From: an uncultured Prevotellaceae bacterium
GTDB taxonomy: Bacteria; Bacteroidota; Bacteroidia; Bacteroidales; Bacteroidaceae
Reading direction: 5' to 3'
Assembly: GCA_946625675.1 (NCBI GenBank)
Contig: CAMOTI010000099.1
Location: 1-46,673 of the forward strand
DNA length: 46,673 bases
Shown here: positions 1-9,246 of the stretch, piece by piece
Layout: every line of letters starts with the position of its first letter
Position numbering within the stretch: the first letter of the stretch is position 1
Notes under the pieces: model-generated
What the model saw: the letters and a program-made list of their open reading frames with translations, nothing else
What the model was told of the DNA's origin: nothing
The model's database searches: none
Translations under genes and position numbers: made by a program

Positions 1-5
1 CATTT

Positions 6-37
6 TTTGCTTATATCACGGATTTTGTCTAAATTTG
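6..37 (+). promoter_or_regulatory. Putative Bacteroidetes-type promoter
   Basis: A TTTG at 6-9 is followed after 20 bases by TAAATTTG at 30-37, which matches the Bacteroidetes primary sigma consensus (TTTG, 19-21 bases, TAnnTTTG). It lies about 290 bases upstream of the first gene. A small hairpin (ttgcg at 91-95, cgcaa at 100-104, then a T-rich run) sits between them and could attenuate transcription. Nothing else is recognisable in bases 38-141. Confidence 0.4.
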
Positions 38-141
38 CGGTCAGATTGCGAATTTGGTTTTAACCATCGTCCATCTGTCCGCTATCGCCTTTGCGAAAAC
101 GCAATATTTTTGATTTGAAAAACTCAGCTATTATGTAACAG

Positions 142-262
142 AAAAAATAAGTTGCCTCGTTTTTTGATGAAGACGAGAAGACAAGAAGACGAGAAGACGA
201 GACGATAGTCTGCCATGGATGGCATTCATGTGGAACAGACGGTGAGCCAAGTTATTTTTTTA
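142..262 (+). repeat. Dispersed leader repeat, copy 1 (GAAGACGAG-rich)
   Basis: An AATAAGTTGCCTCG start is followed by a GAAGACGAG / GAAGACAAG microsatellite-like run, then GACGATAGTC and CCATGGATGGCATTCA, ending near ACAGACGGTGA. The whole segment is close to the reverse complement of 36394-36520, so it is a dispersed repeat and not simple sequence. It lies directly upstream of the HAD lipoprotein gene, in the gene's orientation. Shorter, more diverged relatives are at 18122-18215 and 21616-21672. By eye, copies 1 and 2 agree at roughly 85 percent or more of positions. Confidence 0.75.
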
Positions 263-326
263 ATCACTATATTTATAATATTGTCAGCATTATTTGACAA
301 AAAACTCAAAAATGGAAAAAATAATA

Positions 327-1400
327 ATGAAAACGATTTTGAAATGGATGCTGGCCGCCATCCTGATTTGCGGTCCGATGTCGTTCACATCGTGTTCGAA
401 AGACGATGACACGATTGTGGTGCCAAGTCAGAAAGAATATTTCACCCAATGGAACTCATGCGAAGCCTTGAGCGCTCTGAAAGAGTACGTGGAAGACGTG
501 ACAAACCCCAGTTCTGCAAACTTCATCAAGGAAGAAGACCGAATAGCCACGTTCGATATGGACGGTACGTTCGTAGGCGAGCTCTACCCCACCTATTTTG
601 AATACAACATGCTGGAATACCGCGTTTTGGAGGACGAGACCTACAAGGACATTGCTCCCGCCGACGTGAAAGAGGCCGCCCAGGACATCCGCGACTTCGT
701 GCGTGAGGGCAAGCCCCTCCCCTCGCATTTCGACATGAAGCACGCCCTTGCGGCAGCCAAGGCCTACGCAGGGATGACTTTGGCCGAGTTCGACGCCTAC
801 GTGAAGGCATACGCTTCCAAGCAAGCCAACGGCTTCCAAGGCATGACATACGGCGAGAGTTTCTACAAGCCGATGCTGGAGGTGTTCAACTACCTGAAAG
901 CAAACGGCTTCACATTCTATGTCGTCTCAGGTTCCGACAGATTCATCTGCCGTGCCCTCGTTGAGCCATTGGGGATTAGTCCCAACCGCGTGATCGGTAT
1001 GGACGTGAAGTTACGTTCGAGCAGCCAGGGCACAACAGCCGGCGTGAACTACACGATGGGCAAGGAAGAGGACCTCATCAGAACCGACGAGCTGATTATC
1101 AAGAACCTGAAGACCAACAAGGTGCTGCAGATCAGCCAGGAAATAGGCAAAGTACCTGTCCTCTCGTTCGGCAACAGCGGCGGTGACTGCTCGATGCACA
1201 ATTACTGCCTGAGCAACAGCTACCGTTCTGAGGCCTTCATGCTGATAGCCGACGACGATGAGCGCGACCATGCCAACCGCGAGAAAGCCCTCACGCTGGG
1301 CAATCAATGGCGTGAGGCCGGCTACCACGTGATTTCAATGCGTGACGACTTCAAGACCATCTACGGCGAAAGAGTAAAAAAGACAGACTTTACATTTTAA
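327..1400 (+). CDS. HAD-superfamily phosphatase, lipoprotein
   Basis: Probable envelope-anchored phosphomonoesterase of the haloacid dehalogenase superfamily, 357 residues from the start chosen here. The first residues form a lipoprotein signal peptide whose lipobox ends at Cys23, followed by an acidic stretch typical of exported Bacteroidetes lipoproteins. HAD motif I is FDMDGT (nucleophile Asp77, acid/base Asp79), motif II is VVSGS, and motif IV is likely the SFGNSGGD segment, which resembles the phosphoserine-phosphatase-like branch. Upstream in-frame ATGs at 294 and 312 exist, but 327 gives the cleanest signal peptide. The esterase gene follows after 22 bases, so the two are probably co-transcribed. 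The substrate cannot be read from the sequence; a periplasmic or surface phosphate-scavenging role is inference. Confidence 0.8.
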   Translation: MKTILKWMLAAILICGPMSFTSCSKDDDTIVVPSQKEYFTQWNSCEALSALKEYVEDVTNPSSANFIKEEDRIATFDMDGTFVGELYPTYFEYNMLEYRVLEDETYKDIAPADVKEAAQDIRDFVREGKPLPSHFDMKHALAAAKAYAGMTLAEFDAYVKAYASKQANGFQGMTYGESFYKPMLEVFNYLKANGFTFYVVSGSDRFICRALVEPLGISPNRVIGMDVKLRSSSQGTTAGVNYTMGKEEDLIRTDELIIKNLKTNKVLQISQEIGKVPVLSFGNSGGDCSMHNYCLSNSYRSEAFMLIADDDERDHANREKALTLGNQWREAGYHVISMRDDFKTIYGERVKKTDFTF

Positions 1401-1422
1401 AACATTTGAAACAAAATAAATT

Positions 1423-2277
1423 ATGACGAGGAGATTATTATTCATGACTTGCCTGCTGACGTCGAGCATGTGTGCCTGGGCAGGAAGAGTGGTGACCGAC
1501 AGCATCGTCAGCCAGAAATTAGGCGTCACAGTAAGATACAATGTCTATCTGCCGTCGGGCTATGAGCGCTCTCAGGCTCACTACCCCGTGACCTACCTGC
1601 TTCACGGGCTGACAGACACCTACACAGCGTGGGATCAGAAGGGCGGCATGCGCGAGATCACCGACGAGCTCATGGAGAGCGGCGAGTCGAAGGCTATGGT
1701 GATCGTGATGCCAAACGCCGGTGGCCCCGACGTGAACAATATCTGGAACGGCTATTTCAACATGCCCGGATGGAGCTACGAGGACTTTTTCTTCGAGGAG
1801 CTGCTCCCTGCTGTTGAGCAAAAATACCGTTGCGGCGGCAAGAAGGAACAGCGAGCCGTGATGGGCCTCTCAATGGGTGGTGGCGGCAGCACGTCCTACA
1901 GCCAGCGCCACCCCGACCTGTTCTGCGCCTGCTATGCCATGAGTCCCTGGCTGAGCAGCGGTCCCGGCCGTGAGGGCCGCAACGGCGAGAAGACCAAGAT
2001 GTACTACACGTCGGAGGCTGTGCGTCAGCATTCCGCACTGGCTTTCATGGACAGGGCCGACGACTCCGTGAGAGAGCAACTGAAAAGCGTGAAGTGGTTT
2101 TTCGACTGCGGTGACGACGACATGCTCCTTGGCGACACGTTCGAGCTGTACAAGAAGATGCGCCTTGGCGGCATCAAGGCCGAGCTGCGCGTTCGCAACG
2201 GCGGCCACACGTGGGAATACTGGCGCGCCGCGCTGCGCACCGCACTCCCGTTTGTATCGCGCAGCTTCAAGGAGTAG
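1423..2277 (+). CDS. Secreted alpha/beta-hydrolase, putative esterase family
   Basis: Exported serine esterase of the esterase D / feruloyl-esterase-like fold, 284 residues. A signal peptide spans about residues 1-20 (ending CAWA). The oxyanion-hole motif HG is at 61-62, the nucleophile elbow GLSMGG has Ser150, an Asp-rich turn (DCGDDD, about 228-233) probably holds the catalytic Asp, and GGHTW supplies His262, so the triad looks complete. Family members hydrolyse acyl or aryl esters such as those on hemicellulose, or act on S-formylglutathione; the signal peptide makes the latter unlikely. It follows the HAD lipoprotein by 22 bases and is likely in the same transcript. The natural substrate is unknown. 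Confidence 0.82.
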   Translation: MTRRLLFMTCLLTSSMCAWAGRVVTDSIVSQKLGVTVRYNVYLPSGYERSQAHYPVTYLLHGLTDTYTAWDQKGGMREITDELMESGESKAMVIVMPNAGGPDVNNIWNGYFNMPGWSYEDFFFEELLPAVEQKYRCGGKKEQRAVMGLSMGGGGSTSYSQRHPDLFCACYAMSPWLSSGPGREGRNGEKTKMYYTSEAVRQHSALAFMDRADDSVREQLKSVKWFFDCGDDDMLLGDTFELYKKMRLGGIKAELRVRNGGHTWEYWRAALRTALPFVSRSFKE

Positions 2278-2451
2278 AAGCCTGCTTTCAGCTCATTTGA
2301 GGACGGAAACGCAAATCACGGCCTGAAGTTAACTATCAGAAAGCGCCCGAAGCATTTGCATGACTGTCCGAAACGTCGTCCAAACACGTATTTTTCGATA
2401 ACTTACGTTAAATAATGTGATTAATTCGCATTTTATTCGTTGAAAATCGCT

Positions 2452-2459
2452 AACTTTGC
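2452..2459 (+). promoter_or_regulatory. -7 element of a Bacteroidetes promoter
   Basis: TAACTTTG matches the TAnnTTTG -7 consensus and lies 29 bases before the ATG at 2489. A clear TTTG -33 box is not visible at the expected distance, so only the -7 half is supported. Confidence 0.4.
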
Positions 2460-2488
2460 AAGAAATTAAAAATTTAAGCAGAAAAACT

Positions 2489-3130
2489 ATGAAAAAAATG
2501 TTGATGGCATTGGTGGTGGCATTGCTGCCGCTGTGCATGGCAGACGCCCAGGGACTGTTCTCGAATAAAGAATACGCGGGAGGACGTCAGCCGAGAGAAG
2601 CCTATATGCAAGGCGCCGTTCCTGAAGTTGACGGCAAGGTTGTATTCAGCAAGACCTTCGACACGAACGGCATGAGCAAGTTCGACGTTTATATGAAACT
2701 GACGCAGTGGGCCACGTTCCGCTACAATCCGTCGACAGAGCGGGGAAAATGGAACGACGCCGACTACTTCAAGAACACGGAGTTTGCCCGCGTTCTTGAA
2801 GCCAGCGCAGAGAAAGGCATCCTGAAGATCCAGGGGAACGAAGAGATGGTGTTCACAAACAAGACATTAGCGAAGGACACCGCCATCGCCTCTTATATTC
2901 TCATGCTGACAATCGAGGACGGCAAAGTGAGCGCCGAGCTCCGCAACATATCCTACACCTACAGTCTGACAGACACCCCTCAGCGAATTGAGGCCGAGGA
3001 CTGGATAACCGACAAGGAGGCCATCACAAAGAATAACAAACTGAACCGCGGCAGCGGAAAGTTCCGCGTGAAGACCATCGACCTGAAGGACGAACTGTTC
3101 AAGGAAATCCAAGAGACACTGGGAGTTTGA
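2489..3130 (+). CDS. DUF4468 domain-containing exported protein
   Basis: Exported protein of 213 residues with a signal peptide at about residues 1-21 (ending ADAQ). The mature part contains the FSKTF...YMKLTQW pattern and the later LTIEDGKVSAELRNISY segment that I associate with DUF4468, a family of small Bacteroidetes exported proteins with a TBP-like fold and no established function. An upstream non-ATG start at 2456 would extend the protein by 11 residues, but it overlaps the -7 element at 2452-2459, and the ATG at 2489 begins a standard signal peptide, so 2489 is preferred. The gene has its own promoter and is followed by an intergenic heptamer repeat, which suggests a single-gene unit. 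Confidence 0.75.
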   Translation: MKKMLMALVVALLPLCMADAQGLFSNKEYAGGRQPREAYMQGAVPEVDGKVVFSKTFDTNGMSKFDVYMKLTQWATFRYNPSTERGKWNDADYFKNTEFARVLEASAEKGILKIQGNEEMVFTNKTLAKDTAIASYILMLTIEDGKVSAELRNISYTYSLTDTPQRIEAEDWITDKEAITKNNKLNRGSGKFRVKTIDLKDELFKEIQETLGV

Positions 3131-3159
3131 AATTTGAAGTTTGAAATTTGAGATTTGAG
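3125..3159 (+). repeat. Tandem heptamer repeat (R-TTTGA-R)
   Basis: Five consecutive 7-base units of the form (g/a)TTTGA(a/g) begin inside the last codons of the DUF4468 gene and run past its stop. Comparable heptamer arrays lie at 5613-5654 and 21006-21061, in each case at or just after a stop codon. Confidence 0.7.
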
Positions 3160-3283
3160 GTTTATTAACATGATTTTCGGCTGTGCTCAGCAATATTGAG
3201 ATTTATTGCCATAAGAACTGATGTGCTTCGGCAAGGAAGCGAGAGATGGAAATCACAAAATCCAATTTGATTAATAGAAAAAG

Positions 3284-3541
3284 ATGAAAGAAGACGAGGT
3301 AGACGAGATAATCGCCAAGGCCGTAGCGGAAAGCAAGGGCAAGAAATGGCACCGTCCGAAGCAGAAGAGCCGAGGCATAGAGAAAGCCCGCTCAGTGCTG
3401 AACATATTGTTCATGATAGGATTTCTCGCAGCCATCATCATTTATTTTGCCATGCCCGAGCAGAAAGCGCTGTTCTTCAGCGTGGGATTTGGTGCCTTGA
3501 TATTGAAAATAATAGAGTTCGCCTTGCGGTTTTTGTTCTAA
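3284..3541 (+). CDS. Small membrane protein, unknown function
   Basis: An 85-residue protein with a charged N-terminal half (about residues 1-35, Lys/Glu rich) and two hydrophobic segments at about 40-57 and 63-83, so a two-pass inner-membrane protein with a cytoplasmic N-terminus is likely. I do not recognise the family. The putative porin gene begins 13 bases after its stop, so the two are almost certainly co-transcribed. The 150 bases upstream contain the heptamer repeat and no other gene. It could assist an envelope process with the porin, but that is only context. Confidence 0.6.
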   Translation: MKEDEVDEIIAKAVAESKGKKWHRPKQKSRGIEKARSVLNILFMIGFLAAIIIYFAMPEQKALFFSVGFGALILKIIEFALRFLF

Positions 3542-3554
3542 AAAGCAACGATAG

Positions 3555-5606
3555 GTGCAGAAAAGAATTTACATCATACTGACATTGACGGTCCTGGCTT
3601 GCCTGGCAAGTCAGGATTTGTTGGCTCAACGTGTCATCCGCGACTTGGAGAGCAATGCCGACCTTGGCGACGTGCCCACCGACACCATCGAGGGTAAAAA
3701 AAAGAAGAAGATCGTGCCAGTGGACGTTGTGGCATGGACGATAGACCCCATCTACGGCCGACGCACGCCCGTTGACGTCGACACCCTACAGCACGAGTTC
3801 CAGAACAAGGCCTATCCCGAAGGGCTTCATGGCGAGATGAACAGCCTGGGCAACCTGGGATCGCCTCGTGAGAGCCGCATATTCATGGAGCGTGAAATCC
3901 AGCACGACATGCCATTCATCACGAACATGGACCAGTTCATCGAGTCGCCAGAGGCATACAAATACTACAACACCAAGTCCCCTTATGTGAACCTGTCGTA
4001 CGACTGGTGTGGCACGAAGACAAGCGGATACGACAACTTCAAGGCCATATACACGAACAACGCCGGTAAACGTCTAAATTTCGGCGGTATATTCCACTAT
4101 ATGTACGGACAGGGCAACTACGACAACCAGCACACCGCTCTGATGAACGGCACAGGCTGGTTTTCGTATGTGAACGACCGCTACGACCTCCACCTCCACT
4201 ACTCGCACTACGACATGAAACTGGAGGAGAACGGAGGCATCGTCGACGACGACTACATCACGAACCCCGAGTCCATGCCCCGGCGCTACAGCTCCGGAGA
4301 CATACCAACCCGATTGAGCAACACTTGGTCGCGACAGAACCACGACGTGCTGACCCTCAACCACCGCTACCATCTGGGGTTCAAGCGAGTTGAAGAAATC
4401 GACTCTGTCACGACGAATGAATATTTCGTGCCGGTGACCAGCGTGTTCCACCAGGTGGAACTGGGCAATTACCGCCGCCGTCTGATATCCCGCGACAAAT
4501 GGCAGGACTTCTACTCCTACTCCTATCTGCCCAACGACACCGCCAATGACCTCTATACACTCAAAAACTTCTACACCCGTGGCGGTATCACCCTCCACGA
4601 AGGCTTTAACAAATATGCCGTAGCTGGTCTGAGTGCCTACGTCGGCTATGCCCACAGGGAATACGAGATGCCCGACACGATTGCCGGAGCCAACTATTCC
4701 ATACCGTCGAAAGCAAAGCTGAAAGAGAACGACGTGCTGGTGGGTGGCCGTATAGAGCGAAGCCAGGGCACCTATGTGCACTACAATGCCGACGCGGAGT
4801 TCGTGGCAGCCGGCACCAACATCGGCGACCTGACCATCAACGGACACGGGGAACTGAACGTGCCCATTCTGGCAGACACAGCCCAGCTGGCCGTCGACGC
4901 CACGGTGAGCAACCTTGCACCCTGTGCTTACTTCACGAATTTCCACTCGAAATACTACTGGTGGGACCAGGACCTGAAGAAAGAGAAACGAATCCGCCTG
5001 ATGGGCACCCTCTCCTACACAAAGACAGACACGGAGCTGACATTCGGCATGGAGAACGTGACGAACTATGCCTATCTCAAGAACACCGGCATACTGTCGA
5101 CAAACAGCTCCGGTGTAGAATTCTACTCTCACCACGCCACAGTGCTTCAGGAAGGAAGCGTGCAAGTGCTGATGGCCCGTCTGAGACAAAATCTCGCACT
5201 GGGTCCCGCCCACCTGGAGGCCGACGTGGTGTGGCAGAAGTCTACGAACAATGATGTACTACCCCTGCCCTCTCTCTCCGTTTACGCGAATCTGTATTTC
5301 AAGTTCGTGTTGGCAAAAGTGCTGAAAGTGGAGCTGGGAGGCGACATGAAATATTTCACAAAATACTATGCACCCGACTACGACCCTGTGCTGGCCCAGT
5401 TCATGGTGCAGAACGACAACACGAAAGAGAAAGTGGGCGGCTACCCGCTGTTCACGGTCTATGCAAACCTGGCTCTGAAGAAACTGCGTTTCCACATCAG
5501 CTACTACCACTTGAACCAAAGCGACGGCCGCTATTTCACGATGCCTCACTACCCGATGAACCCGAAAGGCCTGAAATTCGGCATCAGCTGGAATTTCTAT
5601 GACTGA
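3555..5606 (+). CDS. Putative porin, outer-membrane beta-barrel
   Basis: A 683-residue protein with an N-terminal signal peptide (about residues 1-24, ending LLAQ), a short Lys-rich linker (about 48-53), then long stretches of alternating hydrophobic and polar residues rich in Tyr, Asn and Asp with aromatic girdle patterns. It ends in a beta-strand whose last residues are SWNFYD. This matches the Bacteroidetes 'putative porin' family of large outer-membrane barrels, whose substrate is unknown. The start is a GTG 13 bases after the preceding gene; no better ATG precedes the signal peptide. It has no TonB box or plug domain, so it is not a TonB-dependent receptor. Confidence 0.75.
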   Translation: MQKRIYIILTLTVLACLASQDLLAQRVIRDLESNADLGDVPTDTIEGKKKKKIVPVDVVAWTIDPIYGRRTPVDVDTLQHEFQNKAYPEGLHGEMNSLGNLGSPRESRIFMEREIQHDMPFITNMDQFIESPEAYKYYNTKSPYVNLSYDWCGTKTSGYDNFKAIYTNNAGKRLNFGGIFHYMYGQGNYDNQHTALMNGTGWFSYVNDRYDLHLHYSHYDMKLEENGGIVDDDYITNPESMPRRYSSGDIPTRLSNTWSRQNHDVLTLNHRYHLGFKRVEEIDSVTTNEYFVPVTSVFHQVELGNYRRRLISRDKWQDFYSYSYLPNDTANDLYTLKNFYTRGGITLHEGFNKYAVAGLSAYVGYAHREYEMPDTIAGANYSIPSKAKLKENDVLVGGRIERSQGTYVHYNADAEFVAAGTNIGDLTINGHGELNVPILADTAQLAVDATVSNLAPCAYFTNFHSKYYWWDQDLKKEKRIRLMGTLSYTKTDTELTFGMENVTNYAYLKNTGILSTNSSGVEFYSHHATVLQEGSVQVLMARLRQNLALGPAHLEADVVWQKSTNNDVLPLPSLSVYANLYFKFVLAKVLKVELGGDMKYFTKYYAPDYDPVLAQFMVQNDNTKEKVGGYPLFTVYANLALKKLRFHISYYHLNQSDGRYFTMPHYPMNPKGLKFGISWNFYD

Positions 5607-5612
5607 TATTTA

Positions 5613-5654
5613 GTTTAAAGTTTAAAGTTTAAAGTTTAAAGTTGAATGTTGAAT
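5613..5654 (+). repeat. Tandem heptamer repeat (GTTTAAA / GTTGAAT)
   Basis: Four perfect GTTTAAA units (5613-5640) are followed by two GTTGAAT units (5641-5654). The array starts a few bases after the porin stop codon and lies about 55 bases before rfbD. The same two unit types alternate at 21006-21061. Confidence 0.8.
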
Positions 5655-5709
5655 GTTAGGCAGGACCAATCAGACTTATAAATAGAACATACAATAAGTA
5701 ACAAAGACA

Positions 5710-6585
5710 ATGAACATACTGATAACAGGAGCGAACGGCCAGCTGGGCCGCAGCATGCAGGACGTGTCGAAAGACTCGGCCGACACATATTACTTCACAG
5801 ACGTGTGTGAAGGCTATGAGCATCTTGACATCACCGACCTGTCGGCCGTGGAGTCATACGTGAAGACCCACGACATAGGCTGCATCGTGAACTGCGCTGC
5901 CTGGACCAACGTGGACGCAGCGGAGAGCGCAGGCGAAATCGTGGAGACACTGAACGCGAAGGCCCCTGAGAACCTGGCCATCGCGATGAAGCACGTAGGC
6001 GGTCTGCTGGTGCATATCTCCACAGACTATGTGTTCGGCGGGGAACCATACAACACCCCCTGCAACGAAGAGATGACCGGTACTCCCACCGGCGTTTACG
6101 GACGGACGAAACTCCACGGGGAGCAGCTGATTGAGGCGTGCGGCTGCCACCACATCATCATCCGTACAGCCTGGCTCTACAGCGAGTACGGGAAAAACTT
6201 CGTGAAGACGATGCTGAACCTGACCTCCAGCAAGCCCACACTGAGAGTGGTGATAGACCAGTGCGGCACCCCCACCTACGCCCACGACCTGGCACGCGCC
6301 ATCCACGACATCGTTGAGGACCGCAGATACGAGGGCCATGACGGCATCTACCATTACTCTAACGAAGGGGTGACCTCATGGTTTGACTTCACAAAAGTGA
6401 TTGCAGAGACAGCAGGCCACACATCGTGCGACATCCAGCCCTGCACGAGCGCCGAATTTCCCTCACCGGTGAAGCGCCCTTCCTACTCAGTGCTGGACAA
6501 GACCAAAATCAAGCAAACCTTCGGTGTGGCAGTACCCTACTGGACCGACTCACTGAAAAAATGCATACAGAATTTAAAATCTTAA
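5710..6585 (+). CDS. rfbD: dTDP-4-dehydrorhamnose reductase
   Basis: Catalyses the last step of dTDP-L-rhamnose synthesis, NAD(P)H-dependent reduction of dTDP-4-dehydro-L-rhamnose, in the cytoplasm. The 291 residues show the Rossmann motif GANGQLG at 7-13, STDYVF at 104-109 and the catalytic Tyr130/Lys134 pair (YGRTK), the normal layout for RfbD/RmlD. It is the first gene of an eight-gene same-strand nucleotide-sugar cluster and is partnered by rfbB 1.5 kb downstream. Neither rfbA nor rfbC is in this window, so the rhamnose pathway must be completed elsewhere in the genome. A 130-base gap to the next gene leaves room for a separate promoter there. Confidence 0.92.
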   Translation: MNILITGANGQLGRSMQDVSKDSADTYYFTDVCEGYEHLDITDLSAVESYVKTHDIGCIVNCAAWTNVDAAESAGEIVETLNAKAPENLAIAMKHVGGLLVHISTDYVFGGEPYNTPCNEEMTGTPTGVYGRTKLHGEQLIEACGCHHIIIRTAWLYSEYGKNFVKTMLNLTSSKPTLRVVIDQCGTPTYAHDLARAIHDIVEDRRYEGHDGIYHYSNEGVTSWFDFTKVIAETAGHTSCDIQPCTSAEFPSPVKRPSYSVLDKTKIKQTFGVAVPYWTDSLKKCIQNLKS

Positions 6586-6715
6586 GTTTTAGTTTTTTAG
6601 TTTTTAAATTTCAGAGGTGCAGCACATCGGTTCTTATGAGACTCCTGAAAACCAAGGCATTCCGGAAATTCTGAGTTCCATGCCACGCTGACAGCCTCAC
6701 CCCCAAATATAAGCA

Positions 6716-8044
6716 ATGAAGATAGCAGTAGCAGGAACTGGATACGTCGGCCTGTCGATAGCCACTCTGCTGGCTCAGAAAAACGAAGTGACGGCCGTTG
6801 ACGTGATAGCCGAGAAAGTGGAGATGCTTAACCGCCGAGAGTCACCGATTCAGGATGAGTACATCGAAAAATATCTGAAGGAAAAAGACTTGCATCTGAC
6901 CGCCACCCTCGACGGGGCATCAGCCTATAGAGATGCCGACTACGTGGTGATAGCCGCCCCGACGAACTACGACCCCGTAAAAAATTATTTCGACACGAGC
7001 CACGTGGAAGAAGTGATAGAGTTGGTGGTGGGAGTCAACCCCGACGCGGTGATAGTGGTCAAGAGCACCATTCCTGTGGGGTTCTGCCGCAGCATGTACG
7101 TGAAATATCTGTACCGCTTCCAGTACGACCCCCAATTGAAAGGAAAGAAGTTCAACCTGATATTCTCCCCTGAGTTTCTGCGTGAGAGCAAAGCCCTATA
7201 CGACAATCTTTATCCCAGCCGCATCATCATAGGCAGCCCCAAAATCATCGACGATTCCCAGTTCTCAGTTGAGAACGATGCCATCCGAGCCATAGCCGAT
7301 GTTGAAAAACTTCGTGCCGCCTCTGTCAGATTCGCTGATTTACTGAAAGAAGGCGCAATAAAAGAGGACGTTCAGACGTTATTTATGGGGATGAAGGAAG
7401 CGGAGGCCGTGAAACTGTTCGCCAACACCTACCTTGCCCTTCGCGTGAGTTTCTTCAACGAGTTAGACACCTATGCTGAGATGAAAGGTCTGTCGGCAAA
7501 GGACATCATCGACGGCGTCTGTCTCGACCCTCGCATCGGCAGCCACTACAACAACCCGTCGTTCGGCTACGGAGGCTACTGCCTTCCGAAGGACACGAAG
7601 CAGCTTCTGGCCAACTACAGCGACGTGCCAGAGAACCTGATTGAGGCCATCGTGGAAAGCAACCGCACACGCAAGGACTTCATCGCCGACCGCGTGCTGA
7701 AAAAGGCCGGCTACTACGACTACAACCAAGGCAGCGTCTATAACCCTCAGAACGAAAAGCAGTGCCGAGTGGGCGTCTACCGCCTGACGATGAAGAGCCA
7801 TAGCGACAACTTCCGTCAGAGCAGCATACAGGGCGTGATGAAGCGAATCAAGGCAAAGGGCGCCGAGGTCATCATCTACGAGCCCAACCTCCCCGACGGC
7901 ACCACCTTCTTCGGCAGCCGAGTGGTGAACGACCTGAACGAGTTCAAGGCCCAGTCTGACGCTGTGATTGCCAACCGCTATGACAGCTGCCTTGACGACA
8001 TCAAGGACAAAGTGTACACCCGCGACCTCTTCATGCGAGACTGA
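6716..8044 (+). CDS. ugd: UDP-glucose 6-dehydrogenase family protein
   Basis: Nucleotide-sugar dehydrogenase of the UDP-glucose/GDP-mannose family, 442 residues. It has the N-terminal NAD site GTGYVG (7-12), the central Lys233/Asn237 helix, and the catalytic Cys289 in [11 protein letters not shown], followed by the C-terminal UDP-binding domain. The most likely reaction is UDP-glucose + 2 NAD+ to UDP-glucuronate. UDP-specific rather than GDP-mannose use is inferred from overall resemblance and from the UDP-glucuronate 4-epimerase downstream. A segment of about 30 residues around 185-215 (Ala/Glu rich) is present and, from memory, is common in the short Ugd form. The product is the precursor for uronic-acid-containing capsule or exopolysaccharide. 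Confidence 0.88.
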   Translation: MKIAVAGTGYVGLSIATLLAQKNEVTAVDVIAEKVEMLNRRESPIQDEYIEKYLKEKDLHLTATLDGASAYRDADYVVIAAPTNYDPVKNYFDTSHVEEVIELVVGVNPDAVIVVKSTIPVGFCRSMYVKYLYRFQYDPQLKGKKFNLIFSPEFLRESKALYDNLYPSRIIIGSPKIIDDSQFSVENDAIRAIADVEKLRAASVRFADLLKEGAIKEDVQTLFMGMKEAEAVKLFANTYLALRVSFFNELDTYAEMKGLSAKDIIDGVCLDPRIGSHYNNPSFGYGGYCLPKDTKQLLANYSDVPENLIEAIVESNRTRKDFIADRVLKKAGYYDYNQGSVYNPQNEKQCRVGVYRLTMKSHSDNFRQSSIQGVMKRIKAKGAEVIIYEPNLPDGTTFFGSRVVNDLNEFKAQSDAVIANRYDSCLDDIKDKVYTRDLFMRD

Positions 8045-8115
8045 GAGTCTCTTAAACCCTTTTAAAATCAGAATATTCAGCTTCTCAATCAATAATCACA
8101 AAAACAAAGACAGCG

Positions 8116-9246
8116 ATGAACATACTAATTACTGGCGGGGCCGGCTTCATCGGCTCACACGTTGTAAGACTGTTTGTGAACAAATACCCCTCGTACAAAA
8201 TCATAAACCTGGACAAGCTGACCTATGCCGGCAACCTGGAGAATCTCAAGGACATCGAAGACCGCGAGAACTACAAGTTCGTCAAGGCCGACATCTGCGA
8301 TTTCGACGCCATGTGCCGCCTGATGAAAGATGAAGCCATCGACGGCATCATCCATCTTGCCGCCGAGAGCCATGTCGACCGCAGCATCAAGGACCCGTTT
8401 ACGTTTGCACGAACGAACGTGATGGGCACCCTCTCGCTTCTGCAGGCAGCAAAGCTCTATTGGGAATCGCTTCCCGAACGCTATGAAGGCAAGCGCTTCT
8501 ACCACATCTCCACCGACGAGGTGTACGGTGCCCTGGAGCTGACCCACCCCAAAGGAATCGAGCCACCTTTCAGCACGACTGCATCCTCGTCGCAACACCA
8601 CCTCGCCTATGGCGACACTTTCTTCTACGAGGACACGAAATACCAGCCCCACAGCCCCTATTCCGCCTCGAAAGCGTCGAGCGACCACTTCGTGCGCGCC
8701 TATCACGACACCTACGGCATGCCCACTATCGTGACGAACTGCTCCAACAACTATGGCCCCTACCAGTTCCCGGAGAAGTTGATACCCCTTTTCATCAACA
8801 ACATCCGTCACCGCAAGCCGCTCCCTGTCTATGGCAAAGGCGAGAACGTTCGCGACTGGCTTTATGTGGAGGACCACGCAAGAGCCATCGACCTGATATT
8901 TCATAAGGGCAAAGTCGCTGAGACCTACAATATCGGCGGCTTCAACGAATGGAAGAATATCGACATCATCAAAGTGCTGATAAAGACCGTGGACCGTGTC
9001 CTGGGCCGTGGCGAGTTTGAGGACCTGGGGCTGATTACCTACGTGACCGACCGTGCCGGCCATGACATGCGTTATGCCATAGACTCGACCAAGCTTCAAA
9101 AAGAGCTTGGCTGGGAGCCCTCACTTCAGTTTGAGGAAGGTATAGAGAAGACCGTCCGCTGGTATCTCGACAACCAGAAGTGGATGGACAACGTGACCTC
9201 AGGCGACTACCAAAACTATTACAGCTCGATGTATGACAACCGTTGA
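8116..9246 (+). CDS. rfbB: dTDP-glucose 4,6-dehydratase
   Basis: Converts dTDP-glucose to dTDP-4-dehydro-6-deoxyglucose. The 376 residues show GGAGFIGS (7-14), the catalytic pair Asp134/Glu135 in STDEVYG, and the Tyr182/Lys186 pair (YSASK). An extra loop at about 146-178 lies between the DE and YxxxK motifs; I recall a similar loop in other Bacteroidales RfbB proteins. The last 14 bases overlap the start of the next gene, so translation of the two is probably coupled. Together with rfbD it supplies the dTDP-rhamnose branch of this cluster. Confidence 0.93.
   Translation: MNILITGGAGFIGSHVVRLFVNKYPSYKIINLDKLTYAGNLENLKDIEDRENYKFVKADICDFDAMCRLMKDEAIDGIIHLAAESHVDRSIKDPFTFARTNVMGTLSLLQAAKLYWESLPERYEGKRFYHISTDEVYGALELTHPKGIEPPFSTTASSSQHHLAYGDTFFYEDTKYQPHSPYSASKASSDHFVRAYHDTYGMPTIVTNCSNNYGPYQFPEKLIPLFINNIRHRKPLPVYGKGENVRDWLYVEDHARAIDLIFHKGKVAETYNIGGFNEWKNIDIIKVLIKTVDRVLGRGEFEDLGLITYVTDRAGHDMRYAIDSTKLQKELGWEPSLQFEEGIEKTVRWYLDNQKWMDNVTSGDYQNYYSSMYDNR

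Noticed and set aside
142-262. GAAGACGAG array as a CRISPR
   Set aside because: Units are short, contiguous and without spacers; no cas genes are in the window.
215-409. Short plus-strand frame overlapping the HAD gene start
   Set aside because: It overlaps the signal-peptide region of the HAD gene in another frame and begins inside the dispersed repeat; no supporting motif.
4074-5213. Long minus-strand open frame (379 codons) inside the porin gene
   Set aside because: Antisense shadow of a GC-biased coding sequence; His/Val-rich translation without any domain, while the plus-strand barrel is coherent.
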